Positions 29,531 to 38,978 are shown, numbered from the stretch's first letter. The stretch is 64,000 nt of DNA from Mesorhizobium terrae (GCF_008727715.1 NZ_CP044218.1:3055501-3119500); one strand, 5' to 3'. Notes: a model not told the origin generated them from the letters alone. Made by a program: numbers and translations.

Positions 29531-30109
29531 CTACTCCGGAGCGTGGAGGTCGCGTGCGATCGCCTCGCCAACGACTAACTGCGAAAATGATACGGTGAAA
29601 CCCGGCCCTTGAGGCGAGCAGGCCGTGACGCCGATTTCAGCCCGCGTGGCCGAGAACGGGCATAGCCGCGCCATCTGCCAAGCCATTGCACCCACGGCAT
29701 ATTGCACGCGCACGGCATCGTCATGCCGCGTCAGCCGGATGCGGACCGGATCGCTCGGTCGAGCCGATGGCAGCGGTATCACGGACCAGTCCGAAACATC
29801 ACGGGTGACGACAACGGAGAAATGCATCATTCCGTCGGTGTATTCGATCCCGGCCTTGATCCAATTTCGTTCGTCGAGCCGGAAAAAGAGACCAGCTTGG
29901 TCATAGAGTTCGGAATAGTCGCCAAGGACTGTCACTTCGGCTGTGAAATCGCCTTCGACCGGCCGCAGGTAGGCATGGCCGCTATCGCGGATGAAACCAT
30001 AGAAGGTCTTGCGCCAGAAATCCGTATCGGCGTCCGTTTTAAGTTTTAGTCCCAGCGCATGACCAGACCAGGATTTGGGCTCGTTGAACCAGGAAAATTG
30101 CGATGCCAT
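29531..30109 (-). CDS. DUF1349 domain protein
   Basis: This gene encodes 192 residues. Family features of DUF1349 (a concanavalin-like beta-sandwich) are clear: FWRKTFYGFIRDSGHAYLR, GDFTAEVTVLGDYSELYDQA, GLFFRLDERNWIKAGIEYTDG and SVVVTRDVSDW. No signal peptide is present. Members are often fused to or beside carbohydrate-active proteins, and the neighbouring sugar transporter fits that, but the activity is unknown. It converges with the LacI gene and lies downstream of the large modular protein on the same strand. Confidence 0.85.
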   Translation of the reverse strand: MASQFSWFNEPKSWSGHALGLKLKTDADTDFWRKTFYGFIRDSGHAYLRPVEGDFTAEVTVLGDYSELYDQAGLFFRLDERNWIKAGIEYTDGMMHFSVVVTRDVSDWSVIPLPSARPSDPVRIRLTRHDDAVRVQYAVGAMAWQMARLCPFSATRAEIGVTACSPQGPGFTVSFSQLVVGEAIARDLHAPE

Positions 30110-30232
30110 TCACGAAGACCGTTTGCTCGAGCGAAGACTTTGACGGCCCTTAATGTGATCAGGCGCCGATTTTTGTCAAAGCCGCATCGTGGCGGAAACG
30201 GTCAAGGCGGAGCGGAACATCGCATGGTCCGA

Positions 30233-30271
30233 CCGCCCTTGGGTACCCTGTGCAAAGGGAACCAAGGGCGG
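30233..30271. other. Stem-loop between the large modular gene and the DUF1349 gene
   Basis: CCGCCCTTGG at 30233-30242 pairs with CCAAGGGCGG at 30262-30271, giving a 10-bp stem with a loop of about 19 bases. It starts two bases after the stop of the minus-strand gene that ends at 30274. No T-tract follows on either strand, so it may be a weak terminator or an mRNA 3'-end stabiliser. Confidence 0.5.
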
Positions 30272-30273
30272 CT

Positions 30274-33200
30274 CTATACAACTGGCGCTCCCGAACTGTT
30301 GCTGACGATCACATCAACCCAATAATTGGTGGAATTGTAGCTGCTCGTCGGGAAAGCGCTGGCGCCATAGATGTAGACCCCGTTGCCGCCGGCGCTCGCG
30401 CTGTCCGGTGCGAGCAGCATCGCGCTGGTATGGCCGGTGGTGAAGTAGGCGGACGTGGCGGAATAGTAGCCCGTCGTGGTGTGATATGACGCCACATAGA
30501 TCGTGTTCGCGGTCAGCGGAACGGGCGAGGCAAAGGTCACGGTCTGCCAACCGCTTGCCGTTTCGCCGGCAAAAGTGGCAGTTGCCAGCAGCGTTCCCGT
30601 GCTGCTCCACAAATTGGCAACGTGGGGGCCGGTGTTTTGCGGTCCCTTGTAGAAGCGGATGCCGAGAGCCTGGACGGCACTGCTGCTCTGGAACTTGACC
30701 CCAAGTTCAACGGCATTCGGATCGTTTTGCGTTACCGTGGCCGGTGTGTCGTTGAGGCTGAAGAGGCTGTAGGTGCTCTGGCTGGTCGGCTGGAAGACGA
30801 CGTCGACCCAGTAGTTGGTCGCGTTGTAGCTGCTCGTGGGGAAGGCGCTGCTCGCGCCATAGGCGTAGAGGCCATTGCCGCCGACAGGGCCGGTCGCCGG
30901 TGCTGTCAGGACCCCGCTCACATGCGCGGTCGAGAAGTAGCCGCTGTTTGCGGAATAATATCCGGTCTGCGTGTGATAGGACGCAACATAGACCGTGTTC
31001 GCGGAAATCGCGACCGCCGGAAAGGTTACCACTTGCCAGCCGCTTGCCGTCTCATTGACGAAGGTGGCGGTGGCGAGAAGGGTTCCGCTCGCGGTCCAGA
31101 GATTGGCGATGTGGGTCCCGGTGTTCTGCGGCCCCTTATAGAAGAGGATGCCGGTCACCTGTCCGGCCGCGGACGATTGGAACTGGACGCCCAATTCAAC
31201 GGCGTTGTTGTCGTTCTCCGTCACAGTTGCCGGGACGTCGGATATACTGAACAGACTGACCGTGGTCTGTCCGCTCGGGTTGACGGCCAATGCCACATTC
31301 GCCGAGGCCGTGCCCCCATGTCCATTGGTGATCGAGTAGACGAAGCCGGCATCGCCGACATAGTTCGTCGTCGGCGTGAAGGTCGCGATCTGGGTTCCGG
31401 CATTGTAGGCAACCGTGCCGTTGGTCGGGCTGCTGACACCAGTCACCGAAAGCGTGTAGCCGTTGGGGTCGGTGTCGTTCGCAAGCAAGGACGATGCCGG
31501 AATGGCAAGCGCGGTGTTCTCCGTGGTGACGAATCCGCTGTCGTTGTTGGCGGTCGGCGGAAGATTTCCAGCCCCGCCGGCGCGGTTGAAGACGACATCG
31601 ACCCAATAATTGGAATTGAGGAAGGAGCTCGAGGGGAACGAGCCGGCAGAACCGTAAACGAACACGCCGTTTCCCACGCTCAGCCCAGAGGGCGCGACCA
31701 GCGACCCAATGCTGCGCTGGCGATAGAAATAGTTGTAGTCGACCGAATAGAAGCCGTTGGAGGAATAGGAGACGACATAGGTGGCTCCCACGGTCAGCGT
31801 GACGGCTGTCGTCAGGTTCGCCTGCTGCCAGCCGCTGGCCGTCTCATTGGAAAAGCTGGCTGCCGCCAGCAGCGTCCCCGTCGAACTCCAGAGATGGCCA
31901 ATATGCGCGCCGACATTGCTCGGGTTCTTGTAGAAGCGGATGGCGCTCACAGTACCGCCCGTGGTCGCCTTGAAGCGGAGCCCGATCTCCAGGGCGTTGT
32001 GATCGTCGGTGCTGAGGGTGAAGGGCACATCCTTCTGCGTGAACAGGCTGACGGTTGCAGCGGGCGTGACAGTGACGGAAACGCCCGCGCCGGGCGTCTC
32101 GACATTCATGCTGTCGTCGACCCCGCGCGCGGTGATCGTGTAGTTTCCGGGAAGCAGCGGTTGCCAGGTGAATGTCCAATTGGTGGTGCCCGTGGCGGGA
32201 TGCCAGGTCGCGCCGCCGTCGGTCGAGACCTCCACGACCGCGACCAACCCGCCAGCATCTGAGGCAGTGCCACTGACCGTCACAGCCTGCTGCTGGACCA
32301 AGCTTGCGCCGGCCGCTGGCGTCGAGATTGTGGAGACAGGCGGCGTCAGGTCCGTCGACGCCGATGCCGTCACCAGATTACCCTGCAGGGTCTGCGGCTG
32401 GACGCCCATGTCGGCTAAGAGATTGACCGTCGCCTGCTGGACGTTCGGATCTTCCGGCGTGACCGTGACGGGGCCGTCATTGGCGTAGTCATGGTCGGTG
32501 TCGAGGCCGAACGACCAGAACACGGTGCCCGCCCCGAAAACGAGCGCGCCGCTGGGTGCGCGGTAGAGTGCAAGATTGTGCGTCGCCTGCGCCGGACCGA
32601 CGGTGTTGCCGTAGTCCAGCAGATAGGTGTTGACCGAAAGCGTGGTTGCAGAAAGGTGGATCAGGCTCGGTGGGCGAAAGCCGTTGTCCGGCGATTCATC
32701 CCATTCGTAGCCCAGAATGCCTGTCGCCAGTGAGGCCACCTGGCCGGACTGGGTGCCCGCTACGGAGGTGTTGCGCCAGAACCGGAACTTGGATGGGCCG
32801 TAGGGAATGGTGATGGTGTCCGCCCGGAACGAATCCACCTGGAAAATGGTCCCGGTCAGCGCGTTTTCCGGTCGGCCGCCGTCAGAGATCGGCGTGAAGC
32901 TCGGATCGCGCCACGTTCCCGTCCATTGGCTGGAAGGATCGATCTTGGCGACGGCATGCGTTTCCTTGTAGGTCACCAGTGTCCGGTTCGGGGCGCCGCT
33001 GGCGTCCGCTTCCCAGCGCGTTTTCCAATAGACCTCATTGCCGCTGATGAAAATCAGATGGACGCCGGCATCGCGCGCGGCCTCGACATTGGCCCGCTGG
33101 TCGCCGGACCAGTATTCGTCGTGGCCGACCGACATATAGACCTTGTAGTTGGTCAACGGGTAGGCGCCGGGGCCGACATCGACGCCGGAGACGTAGGCGA

Positions 33201-33873
33201 CGTCGAAACCGTTGCGCTCGAGCCAGCGGATCGCCGCATATTCGGCGCTGAACACAAAATCCTGCGGCCCCGCATAGGTGCCGATGCCGTCGCGGGTCAC
33301 GAACGGCCGATTGTAGCTGACCTTGTAGGCACGGCCGTCCGAACTCGCTGTGGCATTGCCGCCATAGAGATTGGCGCCGCCCCAGCCATTATAGGCGTGC
33401 CAGGTCGTGTCCGAGGTCTGGAAGACGATGTCGCGCCGAACGCCGTCGTTGCGCACGATGAACGGAATGTGGCTGGCGCCTGCAGTGCTGTCCTGCCGCA
33501 CCAGCTTGGCGATATAGATGCCGGAAACGGCATCCGAAGGAACGGCCCATGTGGCGGTGACCGCCCAATTGCTGGCATCGACTAGGCCGATGGCCGGCGT
33601 TCCGCCCGGCGCCGGCTGTACGGAAGCCGTCGTCTTCTGGATCGTTGTGATCAGCCGGGCGCCCAGTCCCGCATAGTATCCGAGCCGGTAGATGGCGATC
33701 CTGTAATTGGCCGAATCGGTGTTGATCTTGAGGGATACGGTGCCGCCCGCGTTGACGCTGATGGTCGTGGCAAAGCCCTGGATGTTGCTGGACGACGGTC
33801 CGTCGAGGTCCCACTCGCTTTGTGGGTTACCAGTCTTCTGGTTCTCGATCACAATCGGATTCAGGCCCGCCAT
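30274..33873 (-). CDS. Large modular protein: dimethylformamidase-like domain, Ig-like domains and three DUF4082 modules
   Basis: This gene encodes 1199 residues from ATG 33873, preceded by AAAGGAG. Residues of about 5-500 resemble the C-terminal domain of N,N-dimethylformamidase large subunit: YRLGYYAGLGARLI, TWHAYNGWGGANLYGG, VSGVDVG and GHDEYWSGDQRANVE near 250. Residues 510-600 form an Ig-like segment (VSGTASDAGGLVAVVEVSTD). Three DUF4082 modules of about 155 residues follow at roughly 606-763, 870-1026 and 1033-1194, each starting T-x-SLF and ending NYWVDV. A cadherin-like linker (ANDTDPNGYTLSVTG) separates modules 1 and 2. No signal peptide and no glycine-rich RTX repeats are seen, so its location is unclear. 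Modules 2 and 3 are the most alike. It may act on or bind extracellular carbohydrate; catalytic function is unproven. Confidence 0.82.
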   Translation of the reverse strand: MAGLNPIVIENQKTGNPQSEWDLDGPSSSNIQGFATTISVNAGGTVSLKINTDSANYRIAIYRLGYYAGLGARLITTIQKTTASVQPAPGGTPAIGLVDASNWAVTATWAVPSDAVSGIYIAKLVRQDSTAGASHIPFIVRNDGVRRDIVFQTSDTTWHAYNGWGGANLYGGNATASSDGRAYKVSYNRPFVTRDGIGTYAGPQDFVFSAEYAAIRWLERNGFDVAYVSGVDVGPGAYPLTNYKVYMSVGHDEYWSGDQRANVEAARDAGVHLIFISGNEVYWKTRWEADASGAPNRTLVTYKETHAVAKIDPSSQWTGTWRDPSFTPISDGGRPENALTGTIFQVDSFRADTITIPYGPSKFRFWRNTSVAGTQSGQVASLATGILGYEWDESPDNGFRPPSLIHLSATTLSVNTYLLDYGNTVGPAQATHNLALYRAPSGALVFGAGTVFWSFGLDTDHDYANDGPVTVTPEDPNVQQATVNLLADMGVQPQTLQGNLVTASASTDLTPPVSTISTPAAGASLVQQQAVTVSGTASDAGGLVAVVEVSTDGGATWHPATGTTNWTFTWQPLLPGNYTITARGVDDSMNVETPGAGVSVTVTPAATVSLFTQKDVPFTLSTDDHNALEIGLRFKATTGGTVSAIRFYKNPSNVGAHIGHLWSSTGTLLAAASFSNETASGWQQANLTTAVTLTVGATYVVSYSSNGFYSVDYNYFYRQRSIGSLVAPSGLSVGNGVFVYGSAGSFPSSSFLNSNYWVDVVFNRAGGAGNLPPTANNDSGFVTTENTALAIPASSLLANDTDPNGYTLSVTGVSSPTNGTVAYNAGTQIATFTPTTNYVGDAGFVYSITNGHGGTASANVALAVNPSGQTTVSLFSISDVPATVTENDNNAVELGVQFQSSAAGQVTGILFYKGPQNTGTHIANLWTASGTLLATATFVNETASGWQVVTFPAVAISANTVYVASYHTQTGYYSANSGYFSTAHVSGVLTAPATGPVGGNGLYAYGASSAFPTSSYNATNYWVDVVFQPTSQSTYSLFSLNDTPATVTQNDPNAVELGVKFQSSSAVQALGIRFYKGPQNTGPHVANLWSSTGTLLATATFAGETASGWQTVTFASPVPLTANTIYVASYHTTTGYYSATSAYFTTGHTSAMLLAPDSASAGGNGVYIYGASAFPTSSYNSTNYWVDVIVSNSSGAPVV

Positions 33874-34437
33874 CGCAACAGACTCCTTTGGACTGCGGCA
33901 CGATGAAGTCAGGAAGGGCAATAAGTTTCGAAAGCGAATTCGCTGGCTGCCAGCATAGCCGTTACCGCCTCGCGAAACCAGCGCAACTGCTATGGCAAGG
34001 GGCTGGTCGATACAACCTAGCCATCCGTTGGATGGTGCCTGCCTATATTAGGAAGCAACTGGTTATCCACTTCAGGAAAGGCGGACCAGTTTCGTCAGAT
34101 CACATGAGCCGCCAACCCGCTGTGGCAATTGACATGATCACACTGGCGGCATGTACCGGCAGCGGCGAGTGGCTGGGGGCCGTGTGATACTGCTCCTGCA
34201 GCGGACAGCCGCAAACTCGGTGCATCTAGGTACAAAATTATTCTGACAATGACACTCGTACTTAAGTGAGCCGGGATTGGGTCGGCTGCTTTGCGCCTTC
34301 ATGTCAGTCGTTGAAATTCAGTTCGCGCCTCGTGGAAGCAGGCATGGCGGAGCGGTTGTGCCCGCCGAGTTCACGATTGGGCACTCCGGTCTCCAGATTG
34401 ATCGCAGGCGCCTTCGAGTGGTCAGCGCGACTGGCAC
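33874..34437. other. Intergenic stretch of 564 bp
   Basis: No supportable gene is seen. Only short overlapping openings occur and none has a recognisable motif. It is flanked by the divergent-facing start of the large modular gene and the 3' end of a GntR gene. The left part should hold the promoter of the modular gene. No terminator hairpin with a T-tract was found. Confidence 0.4.
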
Positions 34438-35121
34438 CTAAATGACCCTGCGTACGTCCTCTTCAAAGCTCAGAACGTGATGCAGCGCGATGCGCTCGGC
34501 AGTTTCGCCGTCGCCGCGGCAGACCGCTTCGAGCATCTGGGTCTGCTCGTGCAGGACCTTGTCGAGACCGGACATCAACTCGGGGAATCGCCGCGTCGCC
34601 ACATGCAGGATCCGCAGCGACAGGTTGTGGTAGTGGTCGAGCGTGTCGAACAGATAGGGGTTCTTGGCGGCGCGGTAGATGAAGCGGTGAATACGACGAT
34701 CGAGCGCCAGCAGGGGCTCGGGTTCTGGCCGATCCGAAAAAGCCGCGAGCTCCTCGAGTAATTTCCGCGCCTCCCTGCGTTCCGGTTCGCGCAGACGCTC
34801 CGCCGCCAGCCGTGTCGCCCAAGACTCGATGGTCGCGCGCGCTTCGTAGATCGCCGACAGATCACTGATATCGATGGTGCTGACGGAGGTGCCCCGGCGG
34901 CCGTTGACATCGACGAAGCCGTCGCGCTGCAGCCGCAGCAGCGCCTCGCGCACCGGCGTGCGACCGACGTCGAGCCGCCGCATCAGCTCGCTTTCGCGCA
35001 GCAACGTGCCGGGCGCCAGCTTTACCGTGATGATGTCCTCCCGCAGTTGCAGGTAGGTGCGCTCGGCCAGTGTCGTGCCGGCCTCATCAGCGTCTCCCTC
35101 ACGCATCCGCGCGTCCATCAC
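34438..35121 (-). CDS. GntR-family transcriptional regulator (FCD type)
   Basis: This gene encodes 227 residues. The winged helix is TLLRESELMRRLDVGRTPVR (residues 36-55) with LLRLQRDGFVDV as the wing. The FCD domain follows, with ISDLSAIYEARATIESWATR and the metal-site-type histidines in LDRRIHRFIYRAAKNPYLF and HHVLSFEEDV. It is divergent from the amino-acid ABC transporter operon (35237), from which it is separated by a very AT-rich 115-bp control region. It probably controls the transporter and the FAD enzyme downstream. Confidence 0.9.
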   Translation of the reverse strand: MMDARMREGDADEAGTTLAERTYLQLREDIITVKLAPGTLLRESELMRRLDVGRTPVREALLRLQRDGFVDVNGRRGTSVSTIDISDLSAIYEARATIESWATRLAAERLREPERREARKLLEELAAFSDRPEPEPLLALDRRIHRFIYRAAKNPYLFDTLDHYHNLSLRILHVATRRFPELMSGLDKVLHEQTQMLEAVCRGDGETAERIALHHVLSFEEDVRRVI

Positions 35122-35171
35122 CTTGTCTCCACCGTACCGGGAAGCGATCGCCGAGAATCACTTGACAATGG

Positions 35172-35212
35172 ATATGTATAATATACTGATCGATATATTA
35201 CAAATATATTGA
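35172..35212. promoter_or_regulatory. AT-rich divergent control region with GTAT-ATAC inverted repeat
   Basis: Between the GntR and transporter starts lies a run of ATA-rich sequence that contrasts sharply with the surrounding GC-rich DNA. GTATAATATAC at 35176-35186 is an inverted repeat (GTAT-N3-ATAC) resembling the GTATAC site near 1677. A TTGACA occurs at 35162-35167 but is only 14 bases from TATACT, so the promoter boxes are uncertain. Confidence 0.45.
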
Positions 35213-35236
35213 TACGATGACAGGGAGGTATCGGTC

Positions 35237-36157
35237 ATGAAAAAGGGGAAATTTTCGTCGTCGTCGCTCAAGGGAGGTTTCGCTGCCTTGCTGGGTTTCG
35301 GCATGGGATTGCTGGGCGTGTTTCAGCCGGCCTCAGCGGAGGATCTCGAAACGCTGAAACCCGGCGTGCTCCAGGTCACCATCCAGCCCTACATGCCTTA
35401 TACGGCGATGAAGGATGACAGACTGGTCGGGCTGGACAGCGATATCCTCGCCGCGGTCGCCGACAAGCTCGGCCTCAAGATGGAAGTCAACGTCACCGAT
35501 TTTCCCGGCATGCTTGCCTCGGTGCAGTCGCGGCGCGCCGACATCACCATCGGCGGTATCGCTTGGTCGGATGCGCGCCAGAAGGTCGGCCTGTTCACCG
35601 ACCCGCCCTATTATTCGCCGCCAGCCATGGCCGTCGCGGGCTCCGACAAATATCCGGACGTCAAGAGCCTGGAAGGCAAGGACCTCGGCACGGTCACCGG
35701 CTATGTCTGGGCGAAATCGATCGCTCAGGTGCCGAATGCTACGCCGCACACCTATCCCTCGGCCGACAGCGTCTTCCAGGACCTCGCGTCGGGTCGGCTG
35801 AATGTCGGCTTCCTCGATCCGTTGCTGATCGTCTACCAGCAGAAGCAGCGGCCGGACATGAAGTTCAGCGTCGAATACCTGACGCCGCCGACCGCCGAAG
35901 AGGTCAAGGCCCATCCTGACTACCAGTATTTCCAGTCCTACATGACCGGCTTCTACCTGCCGAAGGAGGCGCCCAAGCTGGCCAAGGCGGTGTCCGACCA
36001 GATCGACGCCATGTACAAGGATGGCTCGCTCTCGGCGTTGATCACCAAATGGGGCGGCGACCCCAAGCAATTCCTGGTTCCTTCGCCGGAGATGGCAGCT
36101 CAACGCCGCGGCGTCGATCGTCCCGCGGACTGGTCGCCACCCTCGATCGCCCCTTGA
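35237..36157 (+). CDS. Amino-acid ABC transporter, substrate-binding protein
   Basis: This gene encodes 306 residues, with ATG 35237 preceded by GGGAGG. A long signal peptide ends near PASAED. The type 2 periplasmic fold shows VTIQPYMPYTAMKDDRLVGL, DFPGMLASVQSRRADITIGG, WSDARQKVGLFTDPPYY and ASGRLNVGFLDPL. These are the usual landmarks of polar amino acid or opine-type binding proteins. The ligand is unknown. It is first in an operon with a single permease and an ATPase. The C-terminal extension (PADWSPPSIAP) is proline-rich. Confidence 0.87.
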   Translation: MKKGKFSSSSLKGGFAALLGFGMGLLGVFQPASAEDLETLKPGVLQVTIQPYMPYTAMKDDRLVGLDSDILAAVADKLGLKMEVNVTDFPGMLASVQSRRADITIGGIAWSDARQKVGLFTDPPYYSPPAMAVAGSDKYPDVKSLEGKDLGTVTGYVWAKSIAQVPNATPHTYPSADSVFQDLASGRLNVGFLDPLLIVYQQKQRPDMKFSVEYLTPPTAEEVKAHPDYQYFQSYMTGFYLPKEAPKLAKAVSDQIDAMYKDGSLSALITKWGGDPKQFLVPSPEMAAQRRGVDRPADWSPPSIAP

Positions 36158-36175
36158 AGAGCGGAGGGCCGGACA

Positions 36176-36919
36176 ATGTCCCCTTCCGATGTCTTCACCG
36201 GATTTCTCCAGGTTCCCTGGAGCGACTACGCGGGCAATATCGGCTGGGGTCTGCTCAGGACCCTGGCCTACACAGTCGCCAGCTTCGCCGGTGCCGCGGT
36301 TCTCGGTCTGGTGCTCGCGTTGATGCGCCTCAACCGTCTGCGCCTGGTCCGGCTGCCGGCCGCCCTCTACACGGAGGTCTTCAAGAACGTCCCGCTGCTG
36401 GCGATCATCTTCGTCACCTATTTCGGCTTGCCGTCGGTCGGGGTGAAACTCAGCGTCTTCGCCGCCGGTGTGCTCAGCCTCGTCCTGTTCTACGCGGCCT
36501 ATCTGTCCGAGATCTTCCGCGCGGCCATCGCCGGCATCCATTCCGGCCAGAACGAGGCGGCGCAGGCGCTGGGACTTGGCCGTGGCACCACCTTCGGCCA
36601 TGTCGTCTTGCCACAGGCGCTGCGGCTGGCATTACCCGGCACCAACACCATGTTCGTCGACCTGCTCAAATCGACCTCGCTCTTGGTGACGATCTCGGCG
36701 GCCGAACTGATGACGCAGGCGCAGCTGATCGCGTCCGAGACGTTCCGGGCGCTGGAGGTCTATCTCGTCATCGCGGCCATCTATTTCGCGGTCTGCTATC
36801 CGCTGTCGCAAAGCCTGCTGTGGCTGGAGCGGACGATCCAGGCGGGCGTACCGCTGTCGCGCGGGCGGCGGCGGCGGTTACGGCTGGCCAGGACCTTGCT
36901 CGCGGGAGGAACCGCATGA
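36176..36919 (+). CDS. Amino-acid ABC transporter, permease
   Basis: This gene encodes 247 residues with about five membrane helices. The HisM/GlnP-family features are NIGWGLLRTLAYTVASFAGA, EVFKNVPLLAIIFVTYFGLP, FRAAIAGIHSGQNEAAQALG (the ATPase-contact loop) and LPQALRLALPGTNTMFVDLL. A single permease gene implies a homodimer. The stop overlaps the ATPase start (ATGA). Confidence 0.92.
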   Translation: MSPSDVFTGFLQVPWSDYAGNIGWGLLRTLAYTVASFAGAAVLGLVLALMRLNRLRLVRLPAALYTEVFKNVPLLAIIFVTYFGLPSVGVKLSVFAAGVLSLVLFYAAYLSEIFRAAIAGIHSGQNEAAQALGLGRGTTFGHVVLPQALRLALPGTNTMFVDLLKSTSLLVTISAAELMTQAQLIASETFRALEVYLVIAAIYFAVCYPLSQSLLWLERTIQAGVPLSRGRRRRLRLARTLLAGGTA

Positions 36920-37704
36920 CACAGCATATCGTCAACGTAGCGGAGGCCGCCACCAGGCCGGCCGTCACCATCCGCGGCCTCAAGAAGTCCTTCGATGGCA
37001 GGCAGGTGCTCGGCGGCATCGATCTCGACGTGCCGGGCGGCCGCATCGTCAGCATCATCGGCCAGAGCGGCGGCGGCAAGACGACGCTGATGCGATGCGT
37101 CAACCTGCTTGAGCAGCCCGACGACGGCGTCATCGAGGTCAATGGCGAGGCGATCTGCGCCAGGGGGGCGGTGACATGCAAGGACCTCGCCAAGCTGCGC
37201 CAACGCGTCGGCATGGTGTTCCAACGCTTCAACCTGTTCCCGCATCTGACAGCGGTCGAGAACGTCGTTCTCGCGCAGATGCACGCTGCGGGGATCGGCG
37301 AGCGCGAGGCGGTGGAGCGTGCCGTGCGCCTGCTCACCCGTGTCGGCCTTGCACATCGCGCGACGGCCTATCCGGAGCGCATGTCGGGTGGCGAGCAGCA
37401 GCGCGTGGCGATTGCCCGGGCGCTCGCGCTTGGGCCCACTGTCCTTTTGTTCGACGAGCCGACCTCGGCGCTCGATCCGGAATCGACCGGCGAGGTGCTG
37501 CGGGTCATGCGCGAACTGGCCGCCGATGGCATGACGATGATCCTGGTCACCCACGAACTGCCCTTCGCGCGGGAAGTGTCGGACTGGGTCGTCTTCATCG
37601 ACGGCGGCAAGATCATCGAGCAAGGCACTGCTGCGGATGTGCTCGACCGGCCACGCGAGGCGCGCACGCGCGCCTATGTCGCCAAATACGCAGCGTCCGG
37701 CTGA
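36916..37704 (+). CDS. Amino-acid ABC transporter, ATP-binding protein
   Basis: This gene encodes 262 residues, with ATG 36916 within the permease stop. Walker A is GQSGGGKTTLMR, the Q-loop VFQRFNLFPH, the signature [15 protein letters not shown] and Walker B VLLFDEPTSALDPE with H-loop LVTHELPFA. The NLFPH Q-loop is typical of the polar amino acid (PAAT) family. It is followed after 68 bp by an FAD enzyme of the same operon. Confidence 0.93.
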   Translation: MTQHIVNVAEAATRPAVTIRGLKKSFDGRQVLGGIDLDVPGGRIVSIIGQSGGGKTTLMRCVNLLEQPDDGVIEVNGEAICARGAVTCKDLAKLRQRVGMVFQRFNLFPHLTAVENVVLAQMHAAGIGEREAVERAVRLLTRVGLAHRATAYPERMSGGEQQRVAIARALALGPTVLLFDEPTSALDPESTGEVLRVMRELAADGMTMILVTHELPFAREVSDWVVFIDGGKIIEQGTAADVLDRPREARTRAYVAKYAASG

Positions 37705-37772
37705 ACGCCGGCACCGGTCGGCCCCACAACCGGCGGCGCCATGTGGTGGCGCCGTCCCCCTCCCAACCTGGT

Positions 37773-38978
37773 ATGAATCAGATGAGCAGGATTTCGACCG
37801 ACGTCGCCGTGATCGGCGGCGGCGTCATCGGTCTGGCAATTGCGCTTCGGCTTCGCGCCGACGGCCGCGAGGTCGTGGTGATCGAGCCGAACGAGCCGGG
37901 CAGCGGTGCCTCCTACGGCAATGCCGGCACTATCGCGGACTATGCGGTCCTGCCGGTGGGCACGCCCTCGGTCCTGCGCAACCTGCTGCCGCTGCTGTTC
38001 GACGCGGACAGCCCCCTGTCGATCCGCGCCGCCGCCTTGCCCGCCCTGTTTCCGTGGCTGGCGCGCTTCGCCTATGAATCGCTGCCGCACCGCTACCGTG
38101 ACAACACCCGCCGCATTGCGGAACTCCTGTCCGACGCCCCGGCGGCATGGCGGGAGTTCGCGGCGCAAATCGGTGCATCGGACCTGCTCTCGGCGGAAGG
38201 CTGCCTCTATCTTTACCAGACCCGCAAGGCTTTCCAGGCAGCCGCGACAGACATCGCGCTGCGCCGCAGCTACGGCGTTGCCCTGGAGCTGCTCTCGCCC
38301 GACGAGGTGCTGCGACTGGAACCCCGGCTGACGCCTGTCGAGGGCGGCGGCCTGTTCTTTCCCGATGCGATCAATCTCGTCGATCCGGGCGAGACGATGC
38401 GCCGTCTTTCGATGGCGGCCCGCAGGGCGGGTGTCGAATTCGTGCCGGCTTGCGCGCACACGATCGCGCGTGCGTCCGCCGGGGTCCGCATCCTGGCCGG
38501 GCCGTTCGAGATCGGCGCGCGAGCCGTGGTCATCTCCGCAGGCGCACATTCCCAAAGGCTGGCGGCCCAGATCGGCGATCCGGTCCGCCTCGACACGGAG
38601 CGCGGCTACCATATCGAGTTCGACATGGAGAAGCCGCCGGTGGAACGGCCGGTCTGCCCGACCGCACACGGCTTCTATTTGTGCCCCATGCGTGGCCGGC
38701 TGCGCGTCGCCGGCCTGGTGGAACTCGGCGGTATCGCTGCTCCGGCCAACACCCGGCTGCTGCAGTCGCTGGTTGCGAATGCTCGCCGGGTTTTCCCGAC
38801 CCTTGGCGAACCAGACCGCAGCTGGCTCGGCTTCCGCCCGTCCATGCCCGATTCCGTTCCCGTCATCCGGCCATCGAAGGGAGGGCGAGATGTTATCCTT
38901 GCCTTCGGCCATGGCCACATAGGGCTGACGCTTGCACCCCGTACCGCCCGTATGGTGAGCGCTATTCTTGCGGCTTAG
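37773..38978 (+). CDS. FAD-dependent oxidoreductase, D-amino-acid dehydrogenase-like
   Basis: This gene encodes 401 residues from ATG 37773; ATG 37782 is an alternative. The N-terminal DVAVIGGGVIGLAIALRLRA and VVVIEPNEPGSGASYGNAG give the FAD site with the SYGNAG loop seen in DadA-type dehydrogenases. The C-terminal LAFGHGHIGLTLAPRTA is the second FAD segment. The central domain includes ERGYHIEFD, a substrate-domain strand of this family. As the last gene of an amino-acid transporter operon it probably oxidises the imported amino acid or its D-form; the compound is unknown. Confidence 0.87.
   Translation: MNQMSRISTDVAVIGGGVIGLAIALRLRADGREVVVIEPNEPGSGASYGNAGTIADYAVLPVGTPSVLRNLLPLLFDADSPLSIRAAALPALFPWLARFAYESLPHRYRDNTRRIAELLSDAPAAWREFAAQIGASDLLSAEGCLYLYQTRKAFQAAATDIALRRSYGVALELLSPDEVLRLEPRLTPVEGGGLFFPDAINLVDPGETMRRLSMAARRAGVEFVPACAHTIARASAGVRILAGPFEIGARAVVISAGAHSQRLAAQIGDPVRLDTERGYHIEFDMEKPPVERPVCPTAHGFYLCPMRGRLRVAGLVELGGIAAPANTRLLQSLVANARRVFPTLGEPDRSWLGFRPSMPDSVPVIRPSKGGRDVILAFGHGHIGLTLAPRTARMVSAILAA

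Noticed and set aside
30274..32060. DUF4082 modules as a DNA repeat or mobile element
   Set aside because: The similarity is at protein level within one reading frame, with divergence between modules; no terminal repeats or target duplications are seen.
30622..32262. 546-residue plus-strand opening
   Set aside because: It is antisense to the repeated DUF4082 modules; its apparent internal repeats merely mirror those modules.
35162..35187. TTGACA plus TATACT as a sigma-70 promoter
   Set aside because: The spacer is only 14 bases, too short for a confident call.
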